Origin: Winkia neuii
Lineage (GTDB): Bacteria; Actinomycetota; Actinomycetes; Actinomycetales; Actinomycetaceae
DNA: 64,000 bases
NCBI RefSeq assembly: GCF_029011175.1
Contig: NZ_CP118946.1
Span: 744,001-808,000, forward strand
Direction: 5' to 3'
Under the pieces are notes generated by a model. The model was not told the DNA's origin and ran no database searches. It worked only from the letters and a program-made list of their open reading frames with translations. The position numbers were made by a program, and so were the translations under genes. This document shows, one piece after another, positions 28,236-38,161 of the stretch. Positions within the stretch are counted from its first letter, which is position 1; each line of letters begins with the position of its first letter.

Positions 28236-30013
28236 GTTTTGCTGGACGCATCCTCTCTTTACGCCCAGTAAAGTGGTTTCAGGATCGATACCTAGTTAAA
28301 GCAATTCGCCAGAACCTAGGTGTGTTTATCACCGTGGTGCTGGTTGCCTCTACAGCGGTGATGATGCTGTTGCTTTCGGTTTTCGTCTCCTCGCACATTC
28401 GTGACGGCTTGTTTCAATCGAGATTGGATCAGATTATTTCTGACGCGTCCGTGCGTCGTGCTGCCGTGCAGACGGTGCTCGACCAGTCCAATGTAACGGA
28501 CGGCGGTGAGCTGCAGGACGTGGCTTACCAGCTTATGCAGGATCAACGTGAAGGCGCGGCTGGTGCCGGTGCGGTTGGGGTCATGTTGCTGCGCAGTCCA
28601 CAAGAAGCCTCCAGCGTAAGAATCAACGAGGTAGTAGATACCTCCCTGCAAGGAGTACTGACTCCGCAGATGCGCGCCGAGGTAGCGGCGGATTCAACTG
28701 CTCAGTGGCAATCGGTGAAGCTGAACGTGGGCGGAAAAGAAGTCCCCGGCATAGTTGTAGGCCAGTCGGTGCTGTTGCCTATGGCAGGTGCTCACGAGTT
28801 TTACATCGTCTATTCGCTTGCGCCTGAACAGGGAACCATCGACATGATCATCCAGGTGCTAGCGGTGGGAACGCTGATCATTTTGATCTTGCTTACGGTC
28901 ACCATTATTGGTGTCTCATACCAGCTAATTACGCCTGTGCGAAGGGCCGCGGTGGCTGCTTCCAGATTTGGCGAGGGCGACTTGTCTGCCCGCCTGGAGG
29001 TAGAAGGCGACAACGAGCTATCGATCCTGGCTTCTAACTTCAATAAGATGGCTCATTCGCTGCAGGAACAGATTGCAAATTACGAGACGCTAGCAGATCT
29101 ACAACGCCGTTTCGTCTCGGACGTTTCCCATGAGCTTCGTACGCCGCTGACCACTATCCGAATGGCAGCTGAAGTGTTGCACGATTCCAAAGAGGACATG
29201 GGACCGGTGGAATCGCGTTCGGCGGTGATTCTTTACGAACAAGTAGAGCGCTTTGAACGGATGCTCGCTGATCTACTTGAAATAAGCCGGATTGATGCCA
29301 ACACTGCGCTTTCCACGCGTGAAGACATAGATATTAGTCAGATTGCGGCCAGGGTGATTTCTGATTCTGAGGCTTTGGCGCAGGCTAACGGGGTGGAAAC
29401 TATTTTCGAGACTGCCGGTCCGGCGATCGCAGCTATTGACTCGATTCGCATAGAAAGGATCATTCGGAACCTGTACACAAATGCTTTGGAACACGCCGAA
29501 GCCCGTCCTGTGAAGGTTTCGGTAGCGTGTTCGAAGACTGCTGTGGCGGTGCGCGTTCGCGATTGGGGCGTCGGAATGACCGACCAAGTTGCTGCGCATG
29601 TGTTCGATCGTTTCTATCGTGCCGACCCCGCCCGAGCCCGCACAACCGGAGGAACCGGCTTGGGGTTGGCAATTGCGGCAGAGGATGCCCATATCCACAA
29701 CGGTTTACTTACGGTGATTGGGTGTCCACAGGCAGGATCAGCGTTCATGCTGGTGGTTCCCGTAAAGGCAGATGTGCCCATTTCCGAACTGCCGCTGCAA
29801 ATATCCGATCCGGAATTGGACAGAGCCCGCGCCGAGTGGTCTAGGACCCACCCCGAGGACATTACTCTGGGTTCGGTTGCTGCCGATAATGGAGAGCAGA
29901 CAGTGGAGCTTCTATCTGCCGATGGGACGCCTTCTATGTACGAGGCAGATCCGGAAAATGTCAGCGAAGGCGACTATCCAGAGGAGCAGGAGGAACGTCG
30001 TGAAGATTCGTAA
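28232..30013 (+). CDS. mtrB: Sensor histidine kinase MtrB
   Basis: A 593-residue membrane kinase paired with MtrA. TM1 is about residues 30-53 and TM2 about 204-230, with an outer sensor domain between them. A HAMP domain follows (about 232-285), then the H-box SDVSHELRTPL with phospho-acceptor H300, and an ATP lid with DWGVGM and GGTGLGLAI. The acidic, Glu-rich tail (about 510-593) is longer than the catalytic core needs and is probably unstructured. GTG 28232 overlaps the mtrA stop. The 3' end overlaps lpqB by 14 bp, completing the mtrA-mtrB-lpqB operon. Confidence 0.97.
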   Translation: MSFAGRILSLRPVKWFQDRYLVKAIRQNLGVFITVVLVASTAVMMLLLSVFVSSHIRDGLFQSRLDQIISDASVRRAAVQTVLDQSNVTDGGELQDVAYQLMQDQREGAAGAGAVGVMLLRSPQEASSVRINEVVDTSLQGVLTPQMRAEVAADSTAQWQSVKLNVGGKEVPGIVVGQSVLLPMAGAHEFYIVYSLAPEQGTIDMIIQVLAVGTLIILILLTVTIIGVSYQLITPVRRAAVAASRFGEGDLSARLEVEGDNELSILASNFNKMAHSLQEQIANYETLADLQRRFVSDVSHELRTPLTTIRMAAEVLHDSKEDMGPVESRSAVILYEQVERFERMLADLLEISRIDANTALSTREDIDISQIAARVISDSEALAQANGVETIFETAGPAIAAIDSIRIERIIRNLYTNALEHAEARPVKVSVACSKTAVAVRVRDWGVGMTDQVAAHVFDRFYRADPARARTTGGTGLGLAIAAEDAHIHNGLLTVIGCPQAGSAFMLVVPVKADVPISELPLQISDPELDRARAEWSRTHPEDITLGSVAADNGEQTVELLSADGTPSMYEADPENVSEGDYPEEQEERREDS

Positions 30014-31655
30014 ACTAGCTTTGCTAGGCGCAGCCCTGTCCCTCCTTTGTTCTTGCGCGTCGTTACCTACCTCGGGGCCGGTCACTCCGGCCAAACCCGA
30101 GCAGGGGGTACAAGATCCATTGGCGCAGCTGGCAGCTCCACCCACAAAAGGGGCCAGTCCTCAGCGACTTACTGAGGATTTTTTGCGTGCTGCGGCTGCC
30201 GGTACTTATGACGATTTTGCTACCGCGCGCGAATACTTGACCAAGGAAGCAGCCCGGATTTGGGATCCCAAGCGCGAAATTACGGTTACTCAGGATTCTA
30301 TTCGGATTACCTACGACCAGGACGGACAAGCGTCTAAGCTCAGCGGTATCCGCAGATTGCGCGTTGATCAGAACGGCATTGGTGATTCCTCCCAGATAGG
30401 CACGCGAGCAGGCGCTGAAATAACTTTCGGCAAGGTAGATGGGCAGTGGCGCATCACCTCTTTGCCACAGGGGATCATGATCCCCCTGGATTCCTTTAAC
30501 ACTGCCTACACGAAGCGAAACCTGTACTTTGTTTCTACTGACGCCAAAGTGTACGTAGCCGACCCTAGGTGGCTGCCGAAGCAAGGCATGTCCACTAACC
30601 TCATCAAGCTGTTGCTGAAGGGCCCCTCGGGTGCCATTAGCCCAGCCGTGCGCACTTTTATTCCCGCAAACACTAAATTAGATGACACTGTAAAAACGGA
30701 CGGATCACAGCTGTCCGTGAAGCTATCTGGGAGGGTACGTACCCTTTCCTCTAAAGACCTAGGATGGGCTCGCGGCCAGATCGAACGGACATTGTCTGGG
30801 CTGTCCAGTTCTTCCACGCTAAACGTGATTTCTGGCGGCTCCGCCTTGCCCGCAGGAACCCAGCCAGAGGAACAGAAATACGACGCGGATTATCTCTTGG
30901 GTATTCGCTCTGGGACCGTAGTAAGTGACCTGAATTCCCATTCTCGGCAGCTAGTATCCGCGCAGAAAACTCAGAGCTACCAGTTGACAGATCCGGCTAT
31001 TTCCCCCGTAAGTAGCTCGCCACTGGTAGCCAATGCAGAAGATTCCGGATTGGTACTCTTTGGCCAATCGACTCCGATAGTCGCTTACCCCGGGAAGGCA
31101 TTGCGCCCTCCGGCAGTGGATAGACGAGGATGGATTTGGACAGGCGATTCTTCCTCGGCGACGGTAGTGGTCATGAATGAAGCTGGCCAGCTCAAGGAAG
31201 TGTCGGCAAAATGGCTGTCCGGTAGGGCAGTAACTCGCCTGGTCCTTACGCTGGATGGGGCGCGGGCGATGCTCCTGGTATCCGAGAAGAACGGAACTGA
31301 GGAGGCCTACGTGTGTGTGGTCCACCGCGACGAGCACGGGAGCCCGGTGGCATTGGTGAACCCCACGCAGGTTGCCACCTCTATCCAGAAGATTCGCGAT
31401 GTTGGGTGGGTGGATTCGACAACGGTTGCGGTATTAGCGAAGGCGGATGGGCAATCCGCCCCCGATATTGAGACAGAAGAGATCGGATCGACGTCGACCA
31501 ACTTGGTTGGCCCGGTGGGGGCAACACGGGTGCTGCGGGGCGGACCTTCGCAGTCGGTGCGTGTAGCTGACTCAAACGGTCGGCTATTCATAAAGTCTGG
31601 AGCCGGGTGGAAGTCTGTAGAGACGAAGGCTACCTCGCTAAATTATCCCGGGTAA
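30000..31655 (+). CDS. lpqB: Lipoprotein LpqB
   Basis: A 551-residue lipoprotein, the conserved accessory partner of MtrAB. The signal peptide ends in a lipobox LCSC, so C19 should carry the lipid. A GerMN-type region (about 190-310) and a C-terminal beta-propeller-like region (about 330-551) follow. LpqB modulates MtrB signalling in mycobacteria and Streptomyces. GTG 30000 is chosen because AGGAGG lies about 7 bp upstream and the signal peptide starts there; longer in-frame readings run back inside mtrB. It overlaps mtrB by 14 bp. Confidence 0.95.
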   Translation: MKIRKLALLGAALSLLCSCASLPTSGPVTPAKPEQGVQDPLAQLAAPPTKGASPQRLTEDFLRAAAAGTYDDFATAREYLTKEAARIWDPKREITVTQDSIRITYDQDGQASKLSGIRRLRVDQNGIGDSSQIGTRAGAEITFGKVDGQWRITSLPQGIMIPLDSFNTAYTKRNLYFVSTDAKVYVADPRWLPKQGMSTNLIKLLLKGPSGAISPAVRTFIPANTKLDDTVKTDGSQLSVKLSGRVRTLSSKDLGWARGQIERTLSGLSSSSTLNVISGGSALPAGTQPEEQKYDADYLLGIRSGTVVSDLNSHSRQLVSAQKTQSYQLTDPAISPVSSSPLVANAEDSGLVLFGQSTPIVAYPGKALRPPAVDRRGWIWTGDSSSATVVVMNEAGQLKEVSAKWLSGRAVTRLVLTLDGARAMLLVSEKNGTEEAYVCVVHRDEHGSPVALVNPTQVATSIQKIRDVGWVDSTTVAVLAKADGQSAPDIETEEIGSTSTNLVGPVGATRVLRGGPSQSVRVADSNGRLFIKSGAGWKSVETKATSLNYPG

Positions 31656-31731
31656 GCGTGCACAGGAGTCAATCCACAACCTAGGTTTTTTGCGGGTGAT
31701 TCGTTTTCAGATCCTCGAAACAATTACTGCC

Positions 31732-32403
31732 ATGGGAGCTCTACTCGACCTCGTTGTACCTGTCCAATGCATGGGTTGTGGCGCCTGGGATACGCCACTT
31801 TGCCAAGAATGCAGCGGCATCTTTGATGAATCTCCATTCGACGTGTCTGCATATTTGCGGGTATACCTCTCTAACGTATGGTGTCTCGACTGGTATGAGG
31901 GGGCCCTGCGCAATCTTGTGCTTGCTCTCAAACATGACCAGCGGGTAGATCCCTACCCCTATTTACTTCGCCTCGGGCATGCCTTGGCAAAGGCGCCATT
32001 TCTAAGCAAGGCCGACGACCTTGCTATCGTTCCGGCGCCGCCATCCTGGAAGCGTCGACTCTTCGGAAACAAGATCGGTCGTCCTCTTGCATTAGGAATA
32101 GCTGCGTATCTGGCAAAGCAAGGCCAGCAAGTGAAGATTCAAGATGTGTTATATCTACCGCTACGTGCTCACCAAGCAGGCAGATCAGGCAAAGGCAGAA
32201 CTGAGCGCTTGAAAGAGGGAGTGAAGTGCGTAGGGAAGGTAGGCTCAAAGGTGCTGTTAGTGGACGATGTAGCAACGACTGGCGCAACTTTGAAGGCTTG
32301 TGCAAGAGCCGTTGAAGAACATGGGGGACAGGTAGTCGGAGCCGTGGTAATAGCCGCTGCTAAGCCACCTGTCCAAATAGAAGATACGAGCCCGCATATG
32401 TGA
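31732..32403 (+). CDS. ComF family phosphoribosyltransferase-like protein
   Basis: A 223-residue protein with an N-terminal CxxC...CxxC zinc element (CMGCGAWDTPLCQEC) and a C-terminal type I phosphoribosyltransferase domain with the PRPP loop VLLVDDVATTGATL. ComF is needed for DNA uptake in competent bacteria; in actinobacteria its role is undefined, and no other competence gene is in the window. ATG 31732 gives the family start MGALLDLVVPVQC, although no good ribosome site precedes it. GTG 31696 and TTG 31690 are in-frame alternatives. Position between lpqB and hpf is conserved. Confidence 0.87.
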   Translation: MGALLDLVVPVQCMGCGAWDTPLCQECSGIFDESPFDVSAYLRVYLSNVWCLDWYEGALRNLVLALKHDQRVDPYPYLLRLGHALAKAPFLSKADDLAIVPAPPSWKRRLFGNKIGRPLALGIAAYLAKQGQQVKIQDVLYLPLRAHQAGRSGKGRTERLKEGVKCVGKVGSKVLLVDDVATTGATLKACARAVEEHGGQVVGAVVIAAAKPPVQIEDTSPHM

Positions 32404-32558
32404 TGTGCAATACGTGAATAGACGGTAAAGTTAAAGGAAATCAGGCATGAGCCTGAACTTCCAAGGGGAGGGGTGGTAGCTACACACAAGACCGCCGCAG
32501 TTGGTGCGGTTGGTACCCACAAACTGGCTTCGGCCAACGGAGTGCCCCGGAGGACACA

Positions 32559-33215
32559 ATGGATATTATCGTCAATGCTAGAAATGCCGAGATTCACCCT
32601 AACTTCCGCGAATACGTAGAAGAGAAGGTATCGAAAGTAACCCAGTTCTATCCCCGCGCCCAGCGCGTGAACGTTGAACTAAACCACGAACGTAATCCGC
32701 GTCAGGCAGACACTGCCGAGCGTATTGAACTTACCGTTCACGGCAAGGGGCCGGTTATTAGGGCGGAGGCATCCTCGTCTGACCGCTACGCTGCCGTAGA
32801 TATTGCGGCAGGGAAGCTGTACGAGCGTCTGCGCAGAGCTAGGGATCGGGCGAAAGACCATCGCAAGGGAGTAACTCATCAGGAAACTGAAAAGCCCTTA
32901 GATATTGAGGCGCTGAAGTTTGAACTGGCTGTTGAAGATGCCCCCAAGGCGGTACACGAGGAGACCAAGTCTGTCGCCGATATGAAGGCTGGCGAGGAGC
33001 GCGAAGAGCAACTTGGCGACTCCCCAGTGATCGTTCGACAAAAACTACATGAGCCAGATCGAATGACCGTATCTGAGGCCCTGTACCAGATGGAGCTTGT
33101 GGGACACCCGTTCTATCTGTTTGTAGATACCGAGACATCTCAGCCGTGTGTGGTTTACAGGCGGCACGGATGGACCTATGGCGTTCTCAGGCTAGACGCG
33201 AAGGTCGAACAGTAA
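32559..33215 (+). CDS. hpf: Ribosome hibernation-promoting factor, long form
   Basis: A 218-residue protein of the long HPF/YfiA type. Residues 1-100 form the HPF domain (MDIIVNARNAEIHPNF opening) that binds the decoding region of the 30S subunit. The C-terminal ~55 residues (VRQKLHEPDRMTVSEAL, FYLFVDTETSQPCVVYRR) are the dimerisation domain that pairs ribosomes into 100S particles. A 155 bp leader lies upstream and GGAGG lies about 7 bp before the ATG. A strong terminator follows 16 bp after the stop, so hpf ends its transcription unit. Confidence 0.96.
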   Translation: MDIIVNARNAEIHPNFREYVEEKVSKVTQFYPRAQRVNVELNHERNPRQADTAERIELTVHGKGPVIRAEASSSDRYAAVDIAAGKLYERLRRARDRAKDHRKGVTHQETEKPLDIEALKFELAVEDAPKAVHEETKSVADMKAGEEREEQLGDSPVIVRQKLHEPDRMTVSEALYQMELVGHPFYLFVDTETSQPCVVYRRHGWTYGVLRLDAKVEQ

Positions 33216-33230
33216 TCTGCTAAGTGTATT

Positions 33231-33267
33231 GGCCCGGTTCTCAGTGGTGAGGACCGGGCCATCTTTT
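33231..33267 (+). terminator. Rho-independent terminator after hpf
   Basis: A 12 bp stem (GGCCCGGTTCTC pairing with GAGGACCGGGCC, one G-U), a 6-base loop and a CTTTT tail, between hpf and secA. Confidence 0.85.
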
Positions 33268-33362
33268 CACCTATCGGTAAATGTGACGGACTCCAGTTGT
33301 AACGCCGTATGCTTTGGCCGTTAGACTAGGCATGTTGTGTGCGATCAACTGAAGGAGCTCAC

Positions 33363-36107
33363 GTGTCGATTCTCGACAGGATTCTGCGTATTGGCGAAGG
33401 CCGAACGCTACGCCGCTTAGAAAAGCTGGCAGGGGAAGTACTTGCGAAGGAAGACGAGTACAAGGCCCTAACCGACCAAGAGTTGCAGGGCAAGACCGCC
33501 GAGTTTAAGGCGCTCCTGGAGGACGGCGCGACACTCGATGAGCTACTGGTGGACGCATTCGCGACTGTGCGTGAAGCCGCTGACCGCGTATTGAAATTGC
33601 GCCCGTACAAGGTACAGATCATGGGCGGTATCGCTCTTCATGAAGGCAACATTGCCGAAATGAAGACCGGTGAAGGCAAGACGCTGGTTGCGACCATGCC
33701 CTCCTACCTTAGGGCACTGGCAGGTAAGGGCGTTCACGTAATTACTGTGAACGATTACTTGGCTTCCTACCAGAGTGAGCTGATGGGCCGCGTGTATCGG
33801 TTCCTAGGGCTCACTGTTGGCTGCATCGTTGCGAACCAGAGCCCTGATGAGCGCCGAAAGCAGTACAACGCCGACATTACTTACGGTACGAACAACGAGT
33901 TCGGTTTCGACTACCTACGTGACAACATGGCTCAGTCAGTCGAATCCTTGGTACAGCGTGATCACTACTTCGTCATTGTCGACGAGGTTGACTCCATTTT
34001 GATCGACGAGGCTCGTACGCCACTAATCATTTCAGGTCCTGCTGAGGGCGAAGCGGATCAGTGGTACTCGAAGTTCTCGCAGATGGTCCGCCTGCTAGAG
34101 CGCGGTAGGGACTACGAGGTAGACGAGAAGAAGCGCACCGTTGGGGTAACCGAAGCGGGCATTGAAGCGATTGAGGATATGCTCGGTATTGATAATCTCT
34201 ACGAAGCTGCGCATACGCCGCTGATCGGCTTCCTGAACAATGCTATTAAGGCTAAGGAGCTCTTCAAACGCGACCGCGACTACATCGTCTCGGGTGGGGA
34301 AGTAATCATCGTTGACGAACATACCGGTCGTACGATGGAAGGACGCCGCTACAACGAGGGTATCCACCAGGCTATCGAAGCCAAGGAAGGTGTTGAAGTA
34401 AAGGCCGAAAACCAGACTTTGGCGACGATTACACTGCAGAACTACTTCCGCCTATACGAGGTACTCGCTGGCATGACGGGTACTGCCGAAACTGAGGCTG
34501 CCGAGTTCGCAAATACTTACAAGATCGGGGTAGTGCCGATCCCAACTAACAAGCCGATGATCCGCCAAGATAAGGCTGACCTGGTCTACCCAACCCGCGC
34601 TGGCAAGCTGCGGGCGATTGTAAAAGATATCGCGGAGCGTCACGAAAAGGGACAACCGGTACTGGTTGGCACTACCGACGTGGCGAAGTCCGAGGAGCTT
34701 TCTGCACTTCTAAAGGAAGTTGGAGTGCCGCACACTGTGCTGAATGCTAAGCAGCACAAGCGCGAAGCAGAAATCGTTTTCGATGCCGGTCGAAAAGGCG
34801 CAGTGACTGTCGCTACGAACATGGCTGGTCGTGGTACCGACATTATGCTCGGTGGCAATCCTGAGCGCATTGCCGAGCAAGAAGTGCGTGCAGCCGGTTT
34901 CGATCCTGAAGAAGATCTCGATGCCTACCGGAAGGCCTACGAGGAGGCGCTTCCAAAGGCCGAAGCCGCTGTGAAGGCCGAGCATGACGAAGTAAAGGAG
35001 CTGGGCGGACTATACGTCCTCGGTACGGAACGGCACGACTCGCGTCGTATCGATAACCAGCTTCGTGGTAGGTCTGGCCGTCAGGGTGACCCGGGCGAAT
35101 CCCGTTTCTACCTGTCTATGCAAGATCCGCTCATGTTGAAGTTTGCAACCGGTCTGGCGCAGAGGATCATGGCATCAGACTCGTATCCGGAGGATCTGCC
35201 GCTGGAAGGGCGCTTGGTGTCGCGTACGATCGAGTCCGCCCAGAGCCAGGTCGAGGCACAGCATGCCGAGATTCGTAAGAACGTGCTGAAGTATGACGAT
35301 GTTATGACCGGTCAGCGTGAGCTGATTTACGATCAGCGGCGGCAGGTACTAAACGACAAAGTTGACATGGGGGAGCAGGTCCCGGGCTTTATTGAGCAGG
35401 TAATTCGCGAATCGGTCGCGGCCGTAACTGCGGAGGGAAGCCCCGAAGATTGGGAGCTGGAGAAGCTCTGGACTGAACTTCGTTCGATTTACCCAATCAG
35501 CTTGAAGATCGAAGATCTAGAAGAAGAAGTAGGTGGCAGGGTCGCCCTATCGTCTGACGATGTCACGGAAGCTCTGTTGGATGACATTACTGACGCCTAC
35601 GCAACCGCGGTTGAAGAAGTAGATAATAATCCGGTTGCAATTTCGCAATTGGGCGATGCTCCCATGAACGAGCTGGAGCGCCGGGTCCTATTAGGGACAG
35701 TCGACAGGTTGTGGAGGGAACACCTCTACGAGATGGATTACCTGAAGGAAGGCATCGGCCTGCGCGCAATGGGCCAGCGTGATCCCCTGGTGGAATATTC
35801 TTCCGAGGGCGCGCAGATGTTTACCGAGATGATGGGGCGTATTCGTCAGGACACCGTCTCTTCGGTATTCGGTTTTGCTCACCAGTTCAAGGCTGTTCGT
35901 GAACAGCTTGAAGCCCAGCAGGCCGACAACTCCGGAAATGTGATGGGTACTGTCGGAGCAAGTGAGGAGCCGACCAATATTGCCTACTCCGGGCCATCCG
36001 ATTCTCCCTCGAGCGAGGAAGAGGAAGGCGCATCTGCGGGGCAGGCAGAAGGAAAGCCCATGAACCGTTCAGAGAGGCGTGCCGCGAAGAAGAAAAATCG
36101 CAGCTAG
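33363..36107 (+). CDS. secA: Preprotein translocase ATPase SecA
   Basis: A 914-residue motor of the Sec pathway. Walker A is [11 protein letters not shown] near residue 100. [11 protein letters not shown] near 205 is the DEAD-type Walker B. AGRGTDI near 490 and the helical wing region complete the ATPase and scaffold parts. The C-terminal tail ends in a basic stretch without the zinc-binding Cys cluster seen in many SecA proteins, as is usual for actinobacterial SecA1. GTG 33363 follows GAAGGAG; an in-frame start 8 codons earlier lacks a site. The 3' end overlaps the convergent Rv3235-like gene by 4 bp. Confidence 0.97.
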   Translation: MSILDRILRIGEGRTLRRLEKLAGEVLAKEDEYKALTDQELQGKTAEFKALLEDGATLDELLVDAFATVREAADRVLKLRPYKVQIMGGIALHEGNIAEMKTGEGKTLVATMPSYLRALAGKGVHVITVNDYLASYQSELMGRVYRFLGLTVGCIVANQSPDERRKQYNADITYGTNNEFGFDYLRDNMAQSVESLVQRDHYFVIVDEVDSILIDEARTPLIISGPAEGEADQWYSKFSQMVRLLERGRDYEVDEKKRTVGVTEAGIEAIEDMLGIDNLYEAAHTPLIGFLNNAIKAKELFKRDRDYIVSGGEVIIVDEHTGRTMEGRRYNEGIHQAIEAKEGVEVKAENQTLATITLQNYFRLYEVLAGMTGTAETEAAEFANTYKIGVVPIPTNKPMIRQDKADLVYPTRAGKLRAIVKDIAERHEKGQPVLVGTTDVAKSEELSALLKEVGVPHTVLNAKQHKREAEIVFDAGRKGAVTVATNMAGRGTDIMLGGNPERIAEQEVRAAGFDPEEDLDAYRKAYEEALPKAEAAVKAEHDEVKELGGLYVLGTERHDSRRIDNQLRGRSGRQGDPGESRFYLSMQDPLMLKFATGLAQRIMASDSYPEDLPLEGRLVSRTIESAQSQVEAQHAEIRKNVLKYDDVMTGQRELIYDQRRQVLNDKVDMGEQVPGFIEQVIRESVAAVTAEGSPEDWELEKLWTELRSIYPISLKIEDLEEEVGGRVALSSDDVTEALLDDITDAYATAVEEVDNNPVAISQLGDAPMNELERRVLLGTVDRLWREHLYEMDYLKEGIGLRAMGQRDPLVEYSSEGAQMFTEMMGRIRQDTVSSVFGFAHQFKAVREQLEAQQADNSGNVMGTVGASEEPTNIAYSGPSDSPSSEEEEGASAGQAEGKPMNRSERRAAKKKNRS

Positions 36108-36607
36108 CCAATTTCTAGTGCCGTAGTAACCCACCTACCGTGTAGCGGTTCAAGGCGCAGTGCTACGGCCCTGGACTTCTTTCCATCGAATACTACGACG
36201 GCGGCCTCTACAGCCTGGAGGCCGCCGCCTTTTATTGCCTGCACTGCCTTCACATGTGCGCTAACAACTCTGGCGGATTTAGCGGGAGCGGCATGCTTAT
36301 TCAGCCTTCGCGCCATCTCTACCCGATTGAGTAACGCCCCATGTATTTCGGGCAATAGCCACTGAGACAGTGGGGAAGTAGGGCGAAAACCGGTGAGTAG
36401 TTCGATTACGGTTTTAGCGATGTTCGCCGCCCATGGTCTTGGGTGTGGCATCTTTGGTGTGGGCAGACCTTGATTAGGTCTAAGCTTGCTCCGGGCGGCA
36501 CACCCAGGCCGTAGTACCGGAATCTGGGTGCGGGTTGGGGGTGGAGTCATTGGTCGCTTGGGAGCAAGCTTTATCATCTTTGGGGATTGGCTTAGTGGTG
36601 CGCTCAT
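36104..36607 (-). CDS. Rv3235 family protein
   Basis: A 167-residue protein. The first ~75 residues are Pro/Arg/Lys-rich and probably unstructured. The rest (about 76-167) shows the Rv3235 family pattern: a helix with [15 protein letters not shown], then a small beta domain with [34 protein letters not shown] 36607 overlaps the upstream LysM stop as ATGA and has AAGGAAG before it; longer in-frame readings lie inside the LysM gene. Its place next to secA, convergent with it, is conserved in actinobacteria. Function unknown. Confidence 0.8.
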   Translation of the reverse strand: MSAPLSQSPKMIKLAPKRPMTPPPTRTQIPVLRPGCAARSKLRPNQGLPTPKMPHPRPWAANIAKTVIELLTGFRPTSPLSQWLLPEIHGALLNRVEMARRLNKHAAPAKSARVVSAHVKAVQAIKGGGLQAVEAAVVVFDGKKSRAVALRLEPLHGRWVTTALEIG

Positions 36608-37239
36608 TTGTCTTCCTTTGGAATAGCCAGGTTTTGTCCTGGTTGAATTAGGTTCGGATTTGGTCCGATAACGGTCTTGTTTCGGTCGTAAAGGGCATTG
36701 ACTGAGGTGGCGTGCTCTTGCGATATGCTCCACAGAGAATCACCGGCTTGCACAGTGTAATAGGAGAGGTTTTGGGGTGGCGCTCCGGCAGTTAGATCCA
36801 GTGAGGGAGCTCCTGGCCCCAGATCAACGAGGGAGGTCGCAACTACGGGACTTCCTTCGGTAGCAGGCGAAGCAGTAGTTGCGAGGGCTGCGGGGGCGGA
36901 AAAGAAGCCAATTGCCGTGGATGCTGAGATCGAGATTCCAGCTGCTTTTCGCAACAGGGGCGGACCGTATTGTAGAACTTTGCTGCGAATTGTCTCGGCA
37001 ACTCTTGCCGGGGCAAACTGGGCAACCAAAAGTGCCAGCCCGCCGGCTAGATACCACAGCGATAGTAGGGCTCCGATTGTGGCTAGTATGCAGGCCACTA
37101 ACGCCGAGAGCTGGGCTGATGGCAATTCTTGCACGAATATTTGGTGTGCAGAGTCGATCGCCATGCCAGAGCAGTAGGCGCAACTACTTGGTGCCGCCAA
37201 CGTTGCGATACCGGCGCCGATATTGTTTATGCTTCGCAT
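36604..37239 (-). CDS. LysM-domain membrane protein
   Basis: A 211-residue protein with three hydrophobic segments (about 8-28, 38-72 and 95-115) and a C-terminal LysM domain (about 158-208: YYTVQAGDSLWSISQEH, then NPNLIQPGQNLAIP). LysM binds N-acetylglucosamine glycans, so the tail probably touches peptidoglycan outside the membrane. No catalytic domain is attached. It is translationally coupled (ATGA) to the Rv3235-like gene. Upstream, an 85 bp divergent spacer with a perfect 12 bp palindrome may hold a shared operator. Confidence 0.85.
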   Translation of the reverse strand: MRSINNIGAGIATLAAPSSCAYCSGMAIDSAHQIFVQELPSAQLSALVACILATIGALLSLWYLAGGLALLVAQFAPARVAETIRSKVLQYGPPLLRKAAGISISASTAIGFFSAPAALATTASPATEGSPVVATSLVDLGPGAPSLDLTAGAPPQNLSYYTVQAGDSLWSISQEHATSVNALYDRNKTVIGPNPNLIQPGQNLAIPKEDK

Positions 37240-37275
37240 TGAATACCTAACGACTATGTTTGAGCATGTTTGATA

Positions 37276-37287
37276 CTTAACGTTAAG
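37276..37287. promoter_or_regulatory. Perfect 12-bp palindrome in a divergent promoter region
   Basis: CTTAACGTTAAG lies in the 85 bp spacer between the LysM gene (-) and the gene at 37325 (+). A TAATAT element (37313-37318) lies 7 bp before the ATG at 37325, which would make that message leaderless. The palindrome is a plausible operator; the protein that binds it is unknown. Confidence 0.45.
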
Positions 37288-37324
37288 CGTGCGGGTGCGA
37301 CTCTGTCAACAGTAATATTTAGAT

Positions 37325-37819
37325 ATGGATTTTTTAGATTCTCTGGAAGCTGCTTTTGAAGGGCAGTGGGCGGTAGAGCGTGAAGCGGAGGCGCACGAAT
37401 TAGCCGAGGCTGCTCGTCTCAGCATTAACTTGGCTGATCTGATACGCGAGCAGCAAGGTAGGCGTGTTGATCTGGAACTATTTTCCGGGGCGCGGATTGC
37501 TGGGCTGGCGGTAGAGGTGAATTCTGCCTGGGCGCAGGTTGTAGATCAGGCAGGGAATCGGACGGTTGTTGCGTTGGCTGCAATAGCGGCGATGGGTGCT
37601 CCGGGGCGTGCTGGAACCGTTGAATCTTTGTTGCAGTCTAGGCAGAAAATCGGCATGGTTATGCGTGAAATTGCAAGATCGGGGCGTGTGGTGCTGGTGA
37701 CCTCTGTAGCGGGGCAGCAGTGGCGAGGTCGACTGTCCGGGGTTGGGGCCGACTATCTAGAGCTAGACAGGAGATGTGCTGTGCGGCTGGCCGTTATTGA
37801 GAGCGTGCGAGTGTGTTAG
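37325..37819 (+). CDS. Conserved hypothetical protein
   Basis: A 164-residue soluble protein that I do not recognise with confidence. The first ~35 residues are acidic and helical (EAEAHELAEAARL). Two similar beta-rich segments follow: VDLELFSGARIAGLAVEV near 48-65 and VVLVTSVAGQQWRGRLSGVG near 120-140, suggesting a small Sm-like or SH3-like barrel. No signal peptide or membrane segment is seen. No ribosome site precedes the ATG, consistent with a leaderless message. It ends 4 bp inside the convergent BldC-like gene. Related proteins occur beside bldC-like genes in actinobacteria as I recall, but no function is known. Confidence 0.65.
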   Translation: MDFLDSLEAAFEGQWAVEREAEAHELAEAARLSINLADLIREQQGRRVDLELFSGARIAGLAVEVNSAWAQVVDQAGNRTVVALAAIAAMGAPGRAGTVESLLQSRQKIGMVMREIARSGRVVLVTSVAGQQWRGRLSGVGADYLELDRRCAVRLAVIESVRVC

Positions 37820-38019
37820 AGGTTTTTAGCTTTTTCCGCTGAGGCTGCGTATGCATTCTGAATGTAGTCTTCGAGGACAGACTTCTCTATCCTCCACTGC
37901 TTGCGTCCGCCAACTTGGATGGCTGGAAGTTCGCCCGATTTGATCATGGCACGGACCCCTTGCTCTGAAAGGGCAAGTAAATCGGCCACGTCAGAGATTG
38001 TGTAAAATCTAGGTTCCAT
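37816..38019 (-). CDS. BldC-type helix-turn-helix (excisionase-like) regulator
   Basis: A 67-residue single-domain MerR-like DNA-binding protein. It starts MEPRFYTISDVADLLALS, followed by the recognition region QGVRAMIKSGELPAIQVGG, and ends RKQWRIEKSVLEDYIQ. BldC of Streptomyces, a developmental regulator binding direct repeats cooperatively, has this organisation. ATG 38019 is preferred because it begins the conserved fold; an in-frame ATG six codons upstream exists. In actinobacteria such a gene commonly sits between secA and a SAF/ParA-like pair, as here. Phage excisionase is unlikely, as no integrase is nearby. Confidence 0.85.
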   Translation of the reverse strand: MEPRFYTISDVADLLALSEQGVRAMIKSGELPAIQVGGRKQWRIEKSVLEDYIQNAYAASAEKAKNL

Positions 38020-38161
38020 GTTGCCTATTATGCCCATTTAGTATGTTTTATGTCTATAGATAATGTATTGTTTGGGTTGCTACGGAAGTGACTTTTCCGC
38101 TTTCGCATCGGGAAAAACCCGGGCAAAATAGGAAAGGCAAAAAACGGCAACTGGAGACAAG

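Noticed and set aside
32472-32558. Possible upstream reading frame (GTG start) and small hairpin in the hpf leader
   Set aside because: No ribosome site, no similarity to known leader peptides, and it runs into hpf out of frame. The hairpin near 32443-32456 is short.
37816-38019. Phage excisionase at the BldC-like gene
   Set aside because: No integrase, attachment repeat or phage gene nearby; the conserved neighbourhood points to a chromosomal regulator.
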